From assembly GCA_017483765.1 (NCBI GenBank), contig JAFUVE010000031.1, positions 1 through 64,000 on the forward strand: a stretch of 64,000 bases of DNA, written 5' to 3'. Below the pieces are notes generated by a model. It saw only the letters and a program-made list of their open reading frames with translations. It did no database searches and was not told the DNA's origin. Origin of the DNA: Bacteroidaceae bacterium (GTDB lineage Bacteria; Bacteroidota; Bacteroidia; Bacteroidales; Bacteroidaceae). How positions within the stretch are numbered: the stretch's first letter is position 1; each line of letters opens with the position of its first letter. Of the stretch, positions 8,307-17,271 are shown in pieces. Both the position numbers and the translations under genes were made by a program.

Positions 8307-9047
8307 ATGACTCAGCACACATTCATAACCGGGCAGTTCGTGCGTATTGACCAGCAGTTAGCCGACGTGGGTCAAAGGGCGGTCGCTTCATTCATCGACA
8401 TCGTGATGAAAGGATTGATTTTCTCTTTCATGATGATCATCGTGTCGATGTTCGGACTCTCTCTCTATGGCCTTTTCTGGGAGGACAGTACACTAATGAT
8501 CATTCTATATTTTCTTGTGGTTTTTATCCCGATATTTCTCTACGATTCGCTCATGGAGTACTTCTGTGGCGGCCGTACCCTCGGGAAGATGATGATGGGC
8601 CTGAGAGTTGTCAGCGCCGACGGTTCGAAGCCTTCGTTTGCCGCAACCTTCACCCGCTCGCTTTTCTATCTGCTTGAGGGATATACAGGATTCGGACTTG
8701 TGGCCATGCTTTTCTCGAAGGACAACCAGCGTCTGGGAGACATCGCTGCAGACACCTATGTCATCAAGGAACGTTTCATGTATGTTGCCAATCCGCTTGC
8801 CGCCACCAAGGCTATGTTCCCTCAGGGCTATAAGCCGGCTTACCCGCAGGCCGCTGACTTGTCGCTACGTCAGGTGGAGGTGATTCAAGAGGCTTACTAT
8901 GTGGGCGGAAACCTTGGAGATGACTTGCGCCTGAAACTCTGTCAGCAGATTTGCAAATATTTGAAGATGAGTGTGTCGGGGTTGACAACCCAGCAGTTTC
9001 TCGGTCAACTCATCTATGATTACCGGTTCATCATGGCCGACCAGTAA
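8307..9047 (+). CDS. RDD family membrane protein
   Basis: 246 residues. The N-terminal RDD domain has VGQRAVASFIDIVMKG (the R..D signature), three hydrophobic segments and GRTLGKMMMGLRVV, a typical RDD core. The C-terminal 80 residues are soluble. RDD proteins are of unknown or transport-related function and are regularly found next to SpoIIM/MoxR clusters. The gene is divergent from that cluster with its own promoter. Confidence 0.85.
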   Translation: MTQHTFITGQFVRIDQQLADVGQRAVASFIDIVMKGLIFSFMMIIVSMFGLSLYGLFWEDSTLMIILYFLVVFIPIFLYDSLMEYFCGGRTLGKMMMGLRVVSADGSKPSFAATFTRSLFYLLEGYTGFGLVAMLFSKDNQRLGDIAADTYVIKERFMYVANPLAATKAMFPQGYKPAYPQAADLSLRQVEVIQEAYYVGGNLGDDLRLKLCQQICKYLKMSVSGLTTQQFLGQLIYDYRFIMADQ

Positions 9048-9131
9048 GATAACTTAAAAATTCACATACGCCTGATTGGTGGACGAAGACATGGTATTTT
9101 TCCACATTCAGACACTTCTTTATAAAAACAT

Positions 9132-11393
9132 ATGACTAAGTCGAAAATTTCAGCGAGAATTATTCTTTTGTGGGCTATGCTCCTGGCGTCGGCCGCTGTG
9201 TCGGCACAGATGGTCAATCCTGTGAAGTTCACTTCTAGTTTCAACAAGCTGTCGGACACGGCTGCGGAAATTGTCTTCTCTGGAACGATAGAGCCTGGAT
9301 GGCATGTCTATTCCACCGACGTGCCTGAGGACGGTCCCACAGCCGCCACGTTCAACGTGGACAAGCTTGAGGGCGCCACGCTCGACGGCCCGTTGAAGGC
9401 CGTAGGCAATGTGATTCGCCAGCACGACGACATGTTCGACATGGACGTCAGCTATTTCGAGAAGAGTGCCAAGTTCGTTCAGAAACTGAAACTCACTGGT
9501 GGCAAGTATGCTGTGGAGGGCTATCTGCAGTATGGTGCCTGCAACGACCAGACCTGCACTCCTCCCAAGAATGTGGAGGTGACGTACACAGGTGAGGTTC
9601 CGGCCGCATCTGCAGCAAAGACCCAGGACGCAGCGAAGGGCGCAGTGAAGAGTACGAAAGCCGACTCACCCGCCAAGCCGGACGTCCAGCCCCAGGCTGA
9701 GACCAAATCGCCAGGCAAGGCTGGCGCGGTTGCCGGTGCTGCCACAGCCGAGCAACAGTCTCTTTTGCCGGTAGCCGGTGCTGCTTCTTCGGACGACGAC
9801 AGCAAAAAAAAAGTAGAGACGGTTGCTGAGTTGGCTGATGAGGACGGAGTTGAGTCCGACGAGACGGATACGGTACTTCAGGACAGCAGCCTGACTGCGG
9901 TGCAGGGGGCTGACTCCTTGGCTGTGGCAGATATGGCCGTTGCAGGATCCGAGGGGCTCTGGACTCCTGTCGTCGAAGAACTGAAGGCGTTTGACCAAGG
10001 CGGAAATGCGTCGGCCAGCGACAGCCCGTTGTGGAAGATCTTCCTGTTAGGACTGCTGGGAGGACTTGTGGCGCTGGTGACTCCCTGCGTGTGGCCCATC
10101 ATCCCGATGACAGTCAGCTTCTTCCTCAAACGCTCGGGCGACAAGAAGAAGGGCATACGTGACGCATGGATTTATGGAGCCAGCATCGTCATTATCTATG
10201 TCCTGCTGGGCTTGATTGTCACTGGCCTTTTCGGTGCAAGTGCGCTCAACTCGCTTTCCACTAATGCCATTTTCAATATATTCTTCTTCCTCCTGCTGCT
10301 CGTCTTCGCTGCTTCTTTTTTCGGGGCGTTCGAACTGACGCTTCCCTCGTCGTGGAGCAGCGCGGTCGACTCGAAGGCGGAGAAGACCGGTGGTCTCATC
10401 GGCATCTTCCTCATGGCATTCACCCTGACGCTGGTCAGCTTTTCCTGCACCGGACCCATCATCGGGTTCTTGCTGGTGGAGGTTGCAGCCGACGGAGGAA
10501 GCATCATCGCGCCTACAGTGGGCATGCTGGGCTTCGCCATCGCATTGGCACTGCCTTTCACGCTCTTTGCCCTATTTCCCAGCTGGCTCAAGTCCATGCC
10601 CAAGTCGGGCGGATGGATGAACACGGTGAAGGTGGTGCTCGGCTTCATCGAGCTGGCTTTCGCTCTCAAATTCCTCTCTGTGGCCGACCTGGCATACAAT
10701 TGGCGAATTCTCGACCGAGAGACCTTCCTCGCTCTGTGGATCGTGATCTTTGGGCTGCTTGGCCTCTACCTGCTTGGCAAGATCAAGTTCAAGCACGACG
10801 ACGACGACACGCATATCGGTGTATTCCGCTTTTTCCTCGCGCTCATATCCCTCGCTTTTGCCGTCTATATGATTCCCGGGCTGTGGGGAGCACCGCTTAA
10901 GGCGGTCAGCGCTTTCGCCCCGCCGATGAAGACGCAGGACTTTAACCTGGCAAAAGAGAGTGAGGTCAAGCCCATGTTCATGGACTACGAGGAAGGCATG
11001 GCATACGCAGCCAAGAACCACAAGCCCGTGCTGATAGACTTCACGGGCTACGGTTGTGTGAACTGCCGGAAGATGGAGGCGGCGGTATGGACCGACCCGC
11101 GCGTGGCCGACAAGATGACTTCCAACTACGTGCTCGTTCAGCTCTATGTGGACGAGAAAACATCGCTGCCTGAGCCGGTTGTGGTCAACGAGAATGGAGC
11201 GGAACGTAAGCTCCGCACAGTGGGCGACAAGTGGAGCTTCCTCCAAAGCCATAAGTTCGGAGCCAATGCTCAGCCGTTCTATGTGCTACTCTCCCCTGAC
11301 GGTCATCTGCTCAACAAGGCATACACCTACGACGAGAATATCGACCACTACCTGGAGTTCCTCGACACTGGACTGAAGCGGATGAAGCAGTAG
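9132..11393 (+). CDS. dsbD: DsbD-type thiol:disulfide interchange protein
   Basis: 753 residues; it would move reducing power from cytoplasmic thioredoxin to periplasmic substrates. There is a signal peptide (residues 1-26). The DsbD-alpha-like domain has a Cys pair C137/C142 (GACNDQTCTPP). A low-complexity Ala/Asp/Ser linker (about 157-295) is much longer than in the E. coli protein. The transmembrane domain has the redox cysteines C319 (VTPCVWP) and C439 (FSCTGP). A C-terminal thioredoxin domain carries CVNC (642-645). All cysteines needed for electron relay are present. A run of nine A's at 9804-9812 falls in the linker and is a possible slippage point. The gene is monocistronic and followed by a strong hairpin. 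I see no clear -33/-7 promoter in the 84-base upstream gap. Confidence 0.92.
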   Translation: MTKSKISARIILLWAMLLASAAVSAQMVNPVKFTSSFNKLSDTAAEIVFSGTIEPGWHVYSTDVPEDGPTAATFNVDKLEGATLDGPLKAVGNVIRQHDDMFDMDVSYFEKSAKFVQKLKLTGGKYAVEGYLQYGACNDQTCTPPKNVEVTYTGEVPAASAAKTQDAAKGAVKSTKADSPAKPDVQPQAETKSPGKAGAVAGAATAEQQSLLPVAGAASSDDDSKKKVETVAELADEDGVESDETDTVLQDSSLTAVQGADSLAVADMAVAGSEGLWTPVVEELKAFDQGGNASASDSPLWKIFLLGLLGGLVALVTPCVWPIIPMTVSFFLKRSGDKKKGIRDAWIYGASIVIIYVLLGLIVTGLFGASALNSLSTNAIFNIFFFLLLLVFAASFFGAFELTLPSSWSSAVDSKAEKTGGLIGIFLMAFTLTLVSFSCTGPIIGFLLVEVAADGGSIIAPTVGMLGFAIALALPFTLFALFPSWLKSMPKSGGWMNTVKVVLGFIELAFALKFLSVADLAYNWRILDRETFLALWIVIFGLLGLYLLGKIKFKHDDDDTHIGVFRFFLALISLAFAVYMIPGLWGAPLKAVSAFAPPMKTQDFNLAKESEVKPMFMDYEEGMAYAAKNHKPVLIDFTGYGCVNCRKMEAAVWTDPRVADKMTSNYVLVQLYVDEKTSLPEPVVVNENGAERKLRTVGDKWSFLQSHKFGANAQPFYVLLSPDGHLLNKAYTYDENIDHYLEFLDTGLKRMKQ

Positions 11394-11419
11394 AGGAGGA
11401 CGAAAAATACTATCATACA

Positions 11420-11463
11420 ATTCGGGCGAAAAGCAGTCGTTTGACAATGCTTTTCGCCCGAAT
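11420..11463 (+). terminator. Terminator after dsbD
   Basis: A perfect 16-bp inverted repeat (11420-11435 with 11448-11463; the stem includes TTCGGGCGAAAAGC) with a 12-base loop. The following sequence is T-rich but not a pure T-run. Confidence 0.75.
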
Positions 11464-11484
11464 GATTTCTTTGTTTAGAATCTT

Positions 11485-11523
11485 ATCTGAGGCAATCCGA
11501 TAAGCAGTTCTGTTGCCTCAGAT
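11485..11523 (-). terminator. Terminator after the DUF805 gene
   Basis: ATCTGAGGCAA (11485-11495) pairs with TTGCCTCAGAT (11513-11523), an 11-bp stem beginning 18 bases past the stop of the minus-strand DUF805 gene. Confidence 0.65.
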
Positions 11524-11540
11524 TCATCATTTTGAATTGC

Positions 11541-12098
11541 TTACATCGGATATTTCTCAGATGGTCCGTACTGGTTGGTTCCAGGCTGGCTGTCCATGCA
11601 GCAGAACACGATGATGACGATTGACAGGATGCCGTTTAGAATCAGTAAAAATGATGAGATGGTTCCCAAGGTAAGTGTAAAGCTGGTTGTTGAAATAACA
11701 GCTAAGAAGATGGTTAATGCCCAGAACGCCATAATTCCGTACATAATCCAAGCTAAAATGCCAGGTTTGTTGGTGTCCTGCAGACGGCGGACTGTCACAC
11801 TCAAACTTGCGAAGCAAACAGCCAAATAGAGTACAAATACCATGAAGTATCCAAATTTACCTCCGATACTTGTGAAGATTGTATTCAAAATGAAACTTGC
11901 CACACTGATTGCCAACATCGGCCACCAGAATTCCGAACGGCGTGCTCGTCCAGAGAAGTTAGTCAAATTAGCCAGCCAGCGCTGCAATGCATCTTGGAAA
12001 GAAAGCGATGGTGTCCCTTGCCCCATAGGCATTCCCGGCTGGAAGCCCGGTTGAGGCTGATAGCCCTGCTGAGGGGCCTGCTGAAATTCATTTGCCAT
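11541..12098 (-). CDS. DUF805 membrane protein
   Basis: 185 residues. The N-terminus is rich in Gln and Pro (QQAPQQGYQPQPGF). A DUF805 domain follows with the family motif FSGRARRSEFWW (about residues 47-58), then four hydrophobic segments and VRRLQDTNKPG. DUF805 proteins are small inner-membrane proteins of unknown function, sometimes encoded near prophages or secretion loci; nothing here indicates either. It is a single-gene unit with its own promoter and terminator. Confidence 0.85.
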   Translation of the reverse strand: MANEFQQAPQQGYQPQPGFQPGMPMGQGTPSLSFQDALQRWLANLTNFSGRARRSEFWWPMLAISVASFILNTIFTSIGGKFGYFMVFVLYLAVCFASLSVTVRRLQDTNKPGILAWIMYGIMAFWALTIFLAVISTTSFTLTLGTISSFLLILNGILSIVIIVFCCMDSQPGTNQYGPSEKYPM

Positions 12099-12190
12099 AA
12101 TAATTCAATTTAAAAGGGTTTATAAAAATTTTAGTTAGTTTTTTGTATGTTCCAAAGTTGGCAACAATGAATAATTTCCGTTACCAATTG

Positions 12191-12221
12191 CAAAATTATG
12201 AATTAAAATTTAATATCCAAA
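12191..12221 (-). promoter_or_regulatory. Promoter of the DUF805 gene
   Basis: On the minus strand TTTG (12218-12221), 19 bases, then TAATTTTG (12191-12198). It predicts a leader of about 85 bases. Confidence 0.75.
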
Positions 12222-12294
12222 CAAAAACTTAAATTTTTTTAATTTTTTTTTCAGTTTTGTATGAAAAAGTAAGTAACAAACCTTCAAAACGTAA

Positions 12295-12323
12295 AAAACT
12301 CAAAGAGTTGCTCTTTGAGTTTT
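12295..12323 (-). terminator. Terminator after hisS
   Basis: AAAACTCAAAGAG (12295-12307) and its exact complement (12311-12323) around a 3-base loop: a 13-bp stem ending in T's, 47 bases past the hisS stop. Confidence 0.8.
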
Positions 12324-12369
12324 ATATTACGATATGAGTGTTGGGTTTTGTCCCCAGATGTTCCGTATG

Positions 12370-13719
12370 CTAGAAAAGCGCCGCAATCAGCTCGTGTACG
12401 CTCAGCTGTCTCTGCTCTCCGCTTTCCATGTCTTTCAGCGTCACCTTGTTTTCTGCCATCTCTGACTCGCCTACGAGTGCCACGTAAGGGATATGCTTTG
12501 CGTTGGCATAGCTCATCTGCTTCTTCATCTTCACGCTGTCGGGATATATTTCGGCGCTGATACCTGCCATACGCACCTGCTGAAGCACTTTCAGGCAGAA
12601 GTCTGCCTCTTTCTCACCGAAGTTCACGAACAGTATCTTCGTGCTTGTCATGGCGTCCTTGGGGTAGAGGTCAAGCTGGTTGAGCACGTCGAAGATACGG
12701 TCGGCACCGAATGAAATGCCTACGCCCGAGAGGCCCGGAAGTCCGAATATGCCGGTGAGGTTGTCGTAACGCCCGCCGCCGGTGATGCTTCCGATTTCCA
12801 CGTCGAGTGCTTTCACCTCGAAGATGGCTCCGGTGTAGTAGTTGAGTCCACGTGCCAGTGTGAGGTCGAGTTCTACCTCGTTCTTCAGCCCATCGAGCTT
12901 GGAGAGAATGAACTCACATTCCTCTACGCCTTTCAGTCCCGTCTCGCTTTCTTTCAGCACTTCCTTCATCGTGGCCAGTTTTTCTGCGTTCGTGCCGCTC
13001 AGATTGATGATGGGCTGAAGTTTCTCGATGGCGTCGGCAGGAATGCCGCTTTCGGCCAGTTCGGCGTTCACGTTGTCCAGGCCAATCTTGTCCAGTTTGT
13101 CGATTGCCACGGTGATGTCCACAATCTTGTCGGCCTGTCCTATCATCTCTGCTATTCCGCTCAAAATCTTGCGGTTGTTGATTTTGATGCACACTCTTAC
13201 ACCGAATTTAGAGAACACGGTGTCGACAATCTGCATGAGTTCCACCTCGTTGAGCAGTGATGTGCTTCCCACCACGTCGGCATCGCACTGGTAGAACTCC
13301 CTGTAACGTCCTTTCTGAGGACGGTCGGCACGCCATACAGGCTGAATCTGATAGCGCTTGAAGGGAAGTGTCAGTTCGTCGCGGTGCTGAACCACATATC
13401 GTGCGAACGGGACGGTAAGGTCGTATCGCAGGCCTTTCTCGCAGAATTTGCTGGCCAGCTTAGCCGCGTCGCGCGAGAGGAGCTGCTCGTCGGTGATTCC
13501 ACGGAAGTAGTCGCCTGAATTTTGGATTTTGAACAGCAGCTTGTCGCCTTCCTCTCCATACTTTCCCATGAGGGTAGAGAGATTCTCCATTGCCGGAGTT
13601 TCTATCTGCTGGAATCCGTAGAGGGCATATACTTCTTTGATGGTGTTGAATATGTAGTTGCGCTTGTTCATCTCCTCTGCTGAGAAGTCGCGCGTGCCTT
13701 TCGGAATGGATGGTTTCAT
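12370..13719 (-). CDS. hisS: Histidyl-tRNA synthetase
   Basis: 449 residues, a class II synthetase charging tRNA-His in the cytoplasm. The start [14 protein letters not shown] is the typical HisRS N-terminus. The motif 2 region [27 protein letters not shown] (split here: [13 protein letters not shown], then [12 protein letters not shown]), the HisRS signature ARGLNYYTG and GGGRYDNL are all present, with the anticodon-binding domain at the C-terminus. It is last in the long minus-strand block after sufS and carries a striking heptamer leader. A terminator follows. Confidence 0.97.
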   Translation of the reverse strand: MKPSIPKGTRDFSAEEMNKRNYIFNTIKEVYALYGFQQIETPAMENLSTLMGKYGEEGDKLLFKIQNSGDYFRGITDEQLLSRDAAKLASKFCEKGLRYDLTVPFARYVVQHRDELTLPFKRYQIQPVWRADRPQKGRYREFYQCDADVVGSTSLLNEVELMQIVDTVFSKFGVRVCIKINNRKILSGIAEMIGQADKIVDITVAIDKLDKIGLDNVNAELAESGIPADAIEKLQPIINLSGTNAEKLATMKEVLKESETGLKGVEECEFILSKLDGLKNEVELDLTLARGLNYYTGAIFEVKALDVEIGSITGGGRYDNLTGIFGLPGLSGVGISFGADRIFDVLNQLDLYPKDAMTSTKILFVNFGEKEADFCLKVLQQVRMAGISAEIYPDSVKMKKQMSYANAKHIPYVALVGESEMAENKVTLKDMESGEQRQLSVHELIAALF

Positions 13720-13725
13720 TTTATT

Positions 13726-13767
13726 TAGTTGAAAGTTTAATGTTGAAAGTTTAATGTTGAAAGTTTA
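13726..13767 (-). repeat. Heptamer-repeat leader of hisS
   Basis: Six 7-base units in perfect register on the coding strand: TAAACTT alternating with TCAACAT, three rounds, the last being TCAACTA. They are followed by AATAAA and the ATG. There is no space for anything else between sufS and hisS. Confidence 0.85.
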
Positions 13768-13793
13768 AAGATATTTCAGTTTTGCAGATGGGG

Positions 13794-15005
13794 TCAGAAC
13801 ATACTGACTACTCGTTTCAGTCCTGCAGCCAGTGCGTCTATTTCCTCCTTGGTGTTGTAGAGTGCAAAGGAGGCGCGTACAGTCCCTTCGATTCCGAGCC
13901 TGTGGATGAGCGGTTCGGCACAATGATGTCCGGTTCGTACCGCGATGCCGAGCCGGTCGAGCAGTGTTCCGATGTCGAGATGGTGAATACCACGGATATT
14001 AAAGGATATGGCGGCGTCTCCGTTTTTTCCTTCCGGATGTCCGTATATCTGTATGTTGTCGATCTCTCTGAGCCGTTGTAGTGCGTAGTCCGTGAGTTCT
14101 TGCTCGTGTGCCTGTATGCGCTCCATTCCTATGCCGCTGATGTAGTCCAGTGCTGTGGCAAGGGCGTGTGTGCCGACATAGTCGGGCGTTCCAGCCTCAA
14201 ATTTGTATGGCAGCTCGTTGTATGTGGTTCGTTCGAACGACACCTTGTTGATCATCTCTCCTCCGCCCTGGTAGGGAGGCATCTGCTCCAGCCACCGTTC
14301 CTTGCCGTAGAGCACACCCACTCCGGTGGGCCCGTAAATCTTGTGGCCGCTGAATGCGAAGAAGTCGCAGTCGATTTTCTGCATGTCCACCTTGAAGTGT
14401 GGCGTGGACTGTGCGCCGTCGATGAGTATGGGTATGCCGTGCTCATGCGCTTTTGCTGTCAGTTCTTCCACGGGATTGACAGTGCCCAGCACGTTTGAGA
14501 CATGTGTGACACACACCAGCTTCAGACGGGCAGACTCCTGGAGTAATCGGTCGTATGCCCCGAGATCCAGCTGTCCGTCGTCGATGATGGGGATGACCTT
14601 TATTCTCAGCCCTTTACGCTCTGCCAGCATCTGCCATGGCACGATGTTGCTGTGGTGCTCCATCTGGCTTACCAGAATTTCGTCGCCTTTCTTCAAGAAT
14701 GCTTCTCCGAAGCTGTAGGCCAGCAGGTTGATGCTCTCGGTAGTGCCGCGGGTGAACAGGATTTCCGATGTCTTTCTGGCATTGATGAATTTCCTCACGG
14801 TCTCGCGTGCTCCCTCATGCAGGTCGGTAGCTTGCTGCGATAGAAAATGTACTCCTCTGTGTACGTTTGCGTTCACGTTGTAGTATTCTTCCACCATCGC
14901 TTCCACCACGCAACGCGGTTTCTGCGTCGTGGCGGCATTGTCGAGGTAGACCAGCGGACGGTTGTACACGGTTCTCGAGAGTATCGGAAAGTCGTCTCTG
15001 TTCAT
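13794..15005 (-). CDS. sufS: SufS-type cysteine desulfurase
   Basis: 403 residues, PLP-dependent; it takes sulfur from cysteine for Fe-S cluster assembly by SufBCD. The PLP lysine is in FSGHKIYGPTGVG and the catalytic cysteine is in RTGHHCAEPL. The N-terminus DFPILSRTVYNRPLVYLDN is typical of group II desulfurases. It lies 29 bases after sufD in the same transcript. No SufE or SufU gene is visible in the operon, so the sulfur-transfer partner must be encoded elsewhere. Confidence 0.95.
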   Translation of the reverse strand: MNRDDFPILSRTVYNRPLVYLDNAATTQKPRCVVEAMVEEYYNVNANVHRGVHFLSQQATDLHEGARETVRKFINARKTSEILFTRGTTESINLLAYSFGEAFLKKGDEILVSQMEHHSNIVPWQMLAERKGLRIKVIPIIDDGQLDLGAYDRLLQESARLKLVCVTHVSNVLGTVNPVEELTAKAHEHGIPILIDGAQSTPHFKVDMQKIDCDFFAFSGHKIYGPTGVGVLYGKERWLEQMPPYQGGGEMINKVSFERTTYNELPYKFEAGTPDYVGTHALATALDYISGIGMERIQAHEQELTDYALQRLREIDNIQIYGHPEGKNGDAAISFNIRGIHHLDIGTLLDRLGIAVRTGHHCAEPLIHRLGIEGTVRASFALYNTKEEIDALAAGLKRVVSMF

Positions 15006-15034
15006 TATAATTAATAGGAATAGAAGGTGGAAAT

Positions 15035-16249
15035 TTATTTACAAAGATTACACGTCTTGCATTTTTCCAGTTCTCCGAGGAATCGTTTCTCCACTTTCAC
15101 GTAGAGTTTGCTTCGGAGTGGCTCGTAGGATATTTGGTCGATCACCTGTCCCATGAATGCGTTTTTCAGCAGCATCCGTGCTTGCTCCTCGGGAATGCCT
15201 CTCTGCCGCATATAGAAGAGTGCCGTCTCGTCCATCACTCCGACTGTTGATCCGTGAGCGCATTTCACGTCGTCGGCATAGATTTCGAGCATGGGCTGTG
15301 AATACATCCTTGCCTCTGGACTGGCACACAGGTTGTTGTTGGTCTCTTGTGATGATGTCTTCTGTGCGTCTTTCTCCACGAGGATCTTTCCTGCGAATGC
15401 ACCTACAGCCTGCTCGTCCACCACATACTTGTACAGCTCGTTGGATGTGCAGTTTGGCGCAATGTGCCGGATGAGCGTGTTGTTGTCGATATGCTGTGTT
15501 GCGCTCGCAATCGCGCATCCGTTGAGTGTCACCTCGGTGTACTGTCCCTCCATGCTCACGTCACAGAGGTTGCGTGTAGTCCCGTTATGGAGCGTGATGC
15601 AGCTGTGACGCACGTTGCAGTCGTTTTCTGTATGTATGTAGACGTTGGAGAATCGGTTCATCCCTGGAGTGGTTTCCTCAATCTCGTAGAGGTCGAGACG
15701 TGAATTGTCGTGGCAGAACACTTCCACCACCTGCGTTGTGAGGAATGCCTGCTGGTCTGTGGCATGGTCGCCCACGATGACGGTTGCGTCTGCCCCGCTT
15801 TCCAGCACTACGAGCAACCGCCGGTTCATCATCGACGGTACGGCTCCGCGTATCCAGTTGTCCACATTGATGGGTTTCTCCACTTTTGTGTTTTTGGGCA
15901 CATAGATGAGCAGACATTCGTGTGCGAGCATCGTGTTCAGGAGTGTGATGCCGTCTGACGTGTCGGCCAGCCTGTTGTAATAGGCCGTCATGTCCTTCGG
16001 GGCATCCTTCAGGCTGAATATATAGCTGGATGGAGCGATTCCGAGTGGAGTGAAGAGGATGCCGTAGTTGGGTGCAAACGCCTTGTCCACGTCTGTGTAC
16101 TTATAGCGCTCCACTTTTTGTGACGGAAACCCATACTGTTTGAACAACTCAAAGGCTTTGTCCCTTTCGTTGTTCATCACGGCTGTGCTTTTCGACATAA
16201 TCATGTCGCGGCACTCACTATAGAATTCTATGTATTGTTGTTCGCTCAT
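15035..16249 (-). CDS. sufD: Fe-S assembly scaffold protein SufD
   Basis: 404 residues, a right-handed beta-helix paralogue of SufB that forms the SufBC2D scaffold. The C-terminal region has DDVKCAHGSTVGVMDETALFYMRQRG (shown in parts: DDVKCAHGSTVG, then ALFYMRQRGIPEEQA), the conserved SufD core with its functional His. The start MSEQQYIEF at 16249 is only 9 bases downstream of the MITE-like element at 16259-16457. Without that element its ATG would overlap the sufC stop as ATGA. Confidence 0.95.
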   Translation of the reverse strand: MSEQQYIEFYSECRDMIMSKSTAVMNNERDKAFELFKQYGFPSQKVERYKYTDVDKAFAPNYGILFTPLGIAPSSYIFSLKDAPKDMTAYYNRLADTSDGITLLNTMLAHECLLIYVPKNTKVEKPINVDNWIRGAVPSMMNRRLLVVLESGADATVIVGDHATDQQAFLTTQVVEVFCHDNSRLDLYEIEETTPGMNRFSNVYIHTENDCNVRHSCITLHNGTTRNLCDVSMEGQYTEVTLNGCAIASATQHIDNNTLIRHIAPNCTSNELYKYVVDEQAVGAFAGKILVEKDAQKTSSQETNNNLCASPEARMYSQPMLEIYADDVKCAHGSTVGVMDETALFYMRQRGIPEEQARMLLKNAFMGQVIDQISYEPLRSKLYVKVEKRFLGELEKCKTCNLCK

Positions 16250-16258
16250 TGTTCTTCC

Positions 16259-16457
16259 TTAAGGGTGGTTCTGAAAATTATGTCGGTTCGATTTTTGATT
16301 TTATGTGAGTGGTTTTTTGTTAGCGTTTGAGGGCGCATAGCGGGCTTTGTAACCGAAAAGGATGACAAAAAGACACCACAAAAAACAAAAAGCGGCCGAA
16401 ATAAGAACCATCAACAAGTTACACTTTCAAAATCATAATTTATAGAACCACCCTTAA
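16259..16457. mobile_element. MITE-like element with TTAA target duplication at the sufC/sufD junction
   Basis: A 191-bp body (16263-16453) is flanked on both sides by TTAA (16259-16262 and 16454-16457). The ends are 20-bp terminal inverted repeats beginning GGGTGGTTCT, matching at 18 of 20 positions (16263-16282 against 16434-16453). There is no ORF inside. The right end supplies the last codons and stop of sufC. Deleting the body plus one TTAA joins sufC as ...DWIKEEQ-stop with an ATGA overlap onto the sufD ATG, the kind of junction expected in this operon. That restoration is strong internal evidence for insertion. The TTAA target suggests mobilisation by a TTAA-specific transposase encoded elsewhere (inference). 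Confidence 0.8.
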
Positions 16458-17187
16458 TCCAGTCGAATCCGTTGTCTTCAATCTGTTTTGCCAGTTCCGG
16501 GCCACCTGTCTTGACAATCCTTCCGTCGAGCAGTACATGCACTGTGTCGGGCGTGATGTAGTCGAGCAGCCTCTGATAGTGCGTGATGATGATGGCGGAT
16601 GTTTCCGGCTTACGCAGCTTGTTGAATCCCTCTGCCACTATACGCAGTGCGTCCACGTCCAGTCCGGAATCCGTTTCGTCGAGTATGCAGAACGTAGGCT
16701 CGAGCATTGCCATCTGGAATATCTCGTTGCGCTTGCGCTCACCTCCGCTGAATCCTTCGTTCACGGAGCGGTTCACCAACTTGCTGTCCATAGACACCAG
16801 TTTACGCTTCTCACGCATCATCGACAGGAAATCAGAGGCTTTCATCGGATCGAGCCCCTGGTATTTGCGCTTAGCGTTGACGGCTGCTTTCAGGAAGTTT
16901 GCCATCGACACTCCGGGAATTTCGATAGGCTGCTGGAAGGACATGAATATGCCGGCATTTGCACGTTCTTCAGGCTTCATCGCCAGCAGGTCGTGCCCGT
17001 CGAACATGATGCTGCCTTCGGTCACCTCGTACGAGGGGTCTCCCACAATCACTTTGCTGAGTGTGGACTTACCGGCCCCGTTGGTGCCCATCAGCGCATG
17101 AATCTCTCCGTCTCGGATGGTGAGATCCACGCCTTTGAGTATTTCCTTGCCGTTTACGTTGGCATGCAGATTTTTTATTTCTAACAT
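16411..17187 (-). CDS. sufC: Fe-S assembly ATPase SufC (C-terminus altered by insertion)
   Basis: 258 residues, ABC-type ATPase that drives SufBD conformational change. Walker A is GTNGAGKST, the signature is FSGGERKRNE, and Walker B is FCILDETDSGLD; all are intact, so the protein should be active. After DWIK the last 13 residues (GGSINYDFESVTC) are encoded by the inserted MITE-like element. The inferred ancestral end is EEQ. The start is ATG at 17187. Its leader holds three ATCTAGA copies (about 17217-17256), a looser direct repeat than the heptamer leaders of neighbouring genes. Confidence 0.95.
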   Translation of the reverse strand: MLEIKNLHANVNGKEILKGVDLTIRDGEIHALMGTNGAGKSTLSKVIVGDPSYEVTEGSIMFDGHDLLAMKPEERANAGIFMSFQQPIEIPGVSMANFLKAAVNAKRKYQGLDPMKASDFLSMMREKRKLVSMDSKLVNRSVNEGFSGGERKRNEIFQMAMLEPTFCILDETDSGLDVDALRIVAEGFNKLRKPETSAIIITHYQRLLDYITPDTVHVLLDGRIVKTGGPELAKQIEDNGFDWIKGGSINYDFESVTC

Positions 17188-17216
17188 GATTTTGTTCTTT
17201 TTTTTGATGGCTTTTT

Positions 17217-17256
17217 TCTAGATGTCTAGATGCTCTGGATTTTCTAGATATTCTGC
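17217..17256 (-). repeat. Direct repeats (3 x TCTAGA) in the sufC leader
   Basis: Three copies of TCTAGA occur within about 40 bases of the 84-base sufB-sufC spacer, two of them 8 bases apart and the third 18 bases away. Spacing is irregular, so membership in the heptamer-leader class is uncertain. Confidence 0.5.
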
Positions 17257-17271
17257 CTGGTTTTATTCGCT

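Noticed and set aside
9804-9812. A9 run in dsbD as a phase-variation tract
   Set aside because: It is in a dispensable linker and the frame is intact; a single nine-base run is weak evidence without strain comparison.
13726-13767. CRISPR-like short repeats
   Set aside because: Units are 7 bases with no unique spacers; they fit the leader-repeat class, not an array.
16321-16400. Small coding gene inside the MITE-like element
   Set aside because: Stops interrupt all frames at short intervals and there is no start with family resemblance.
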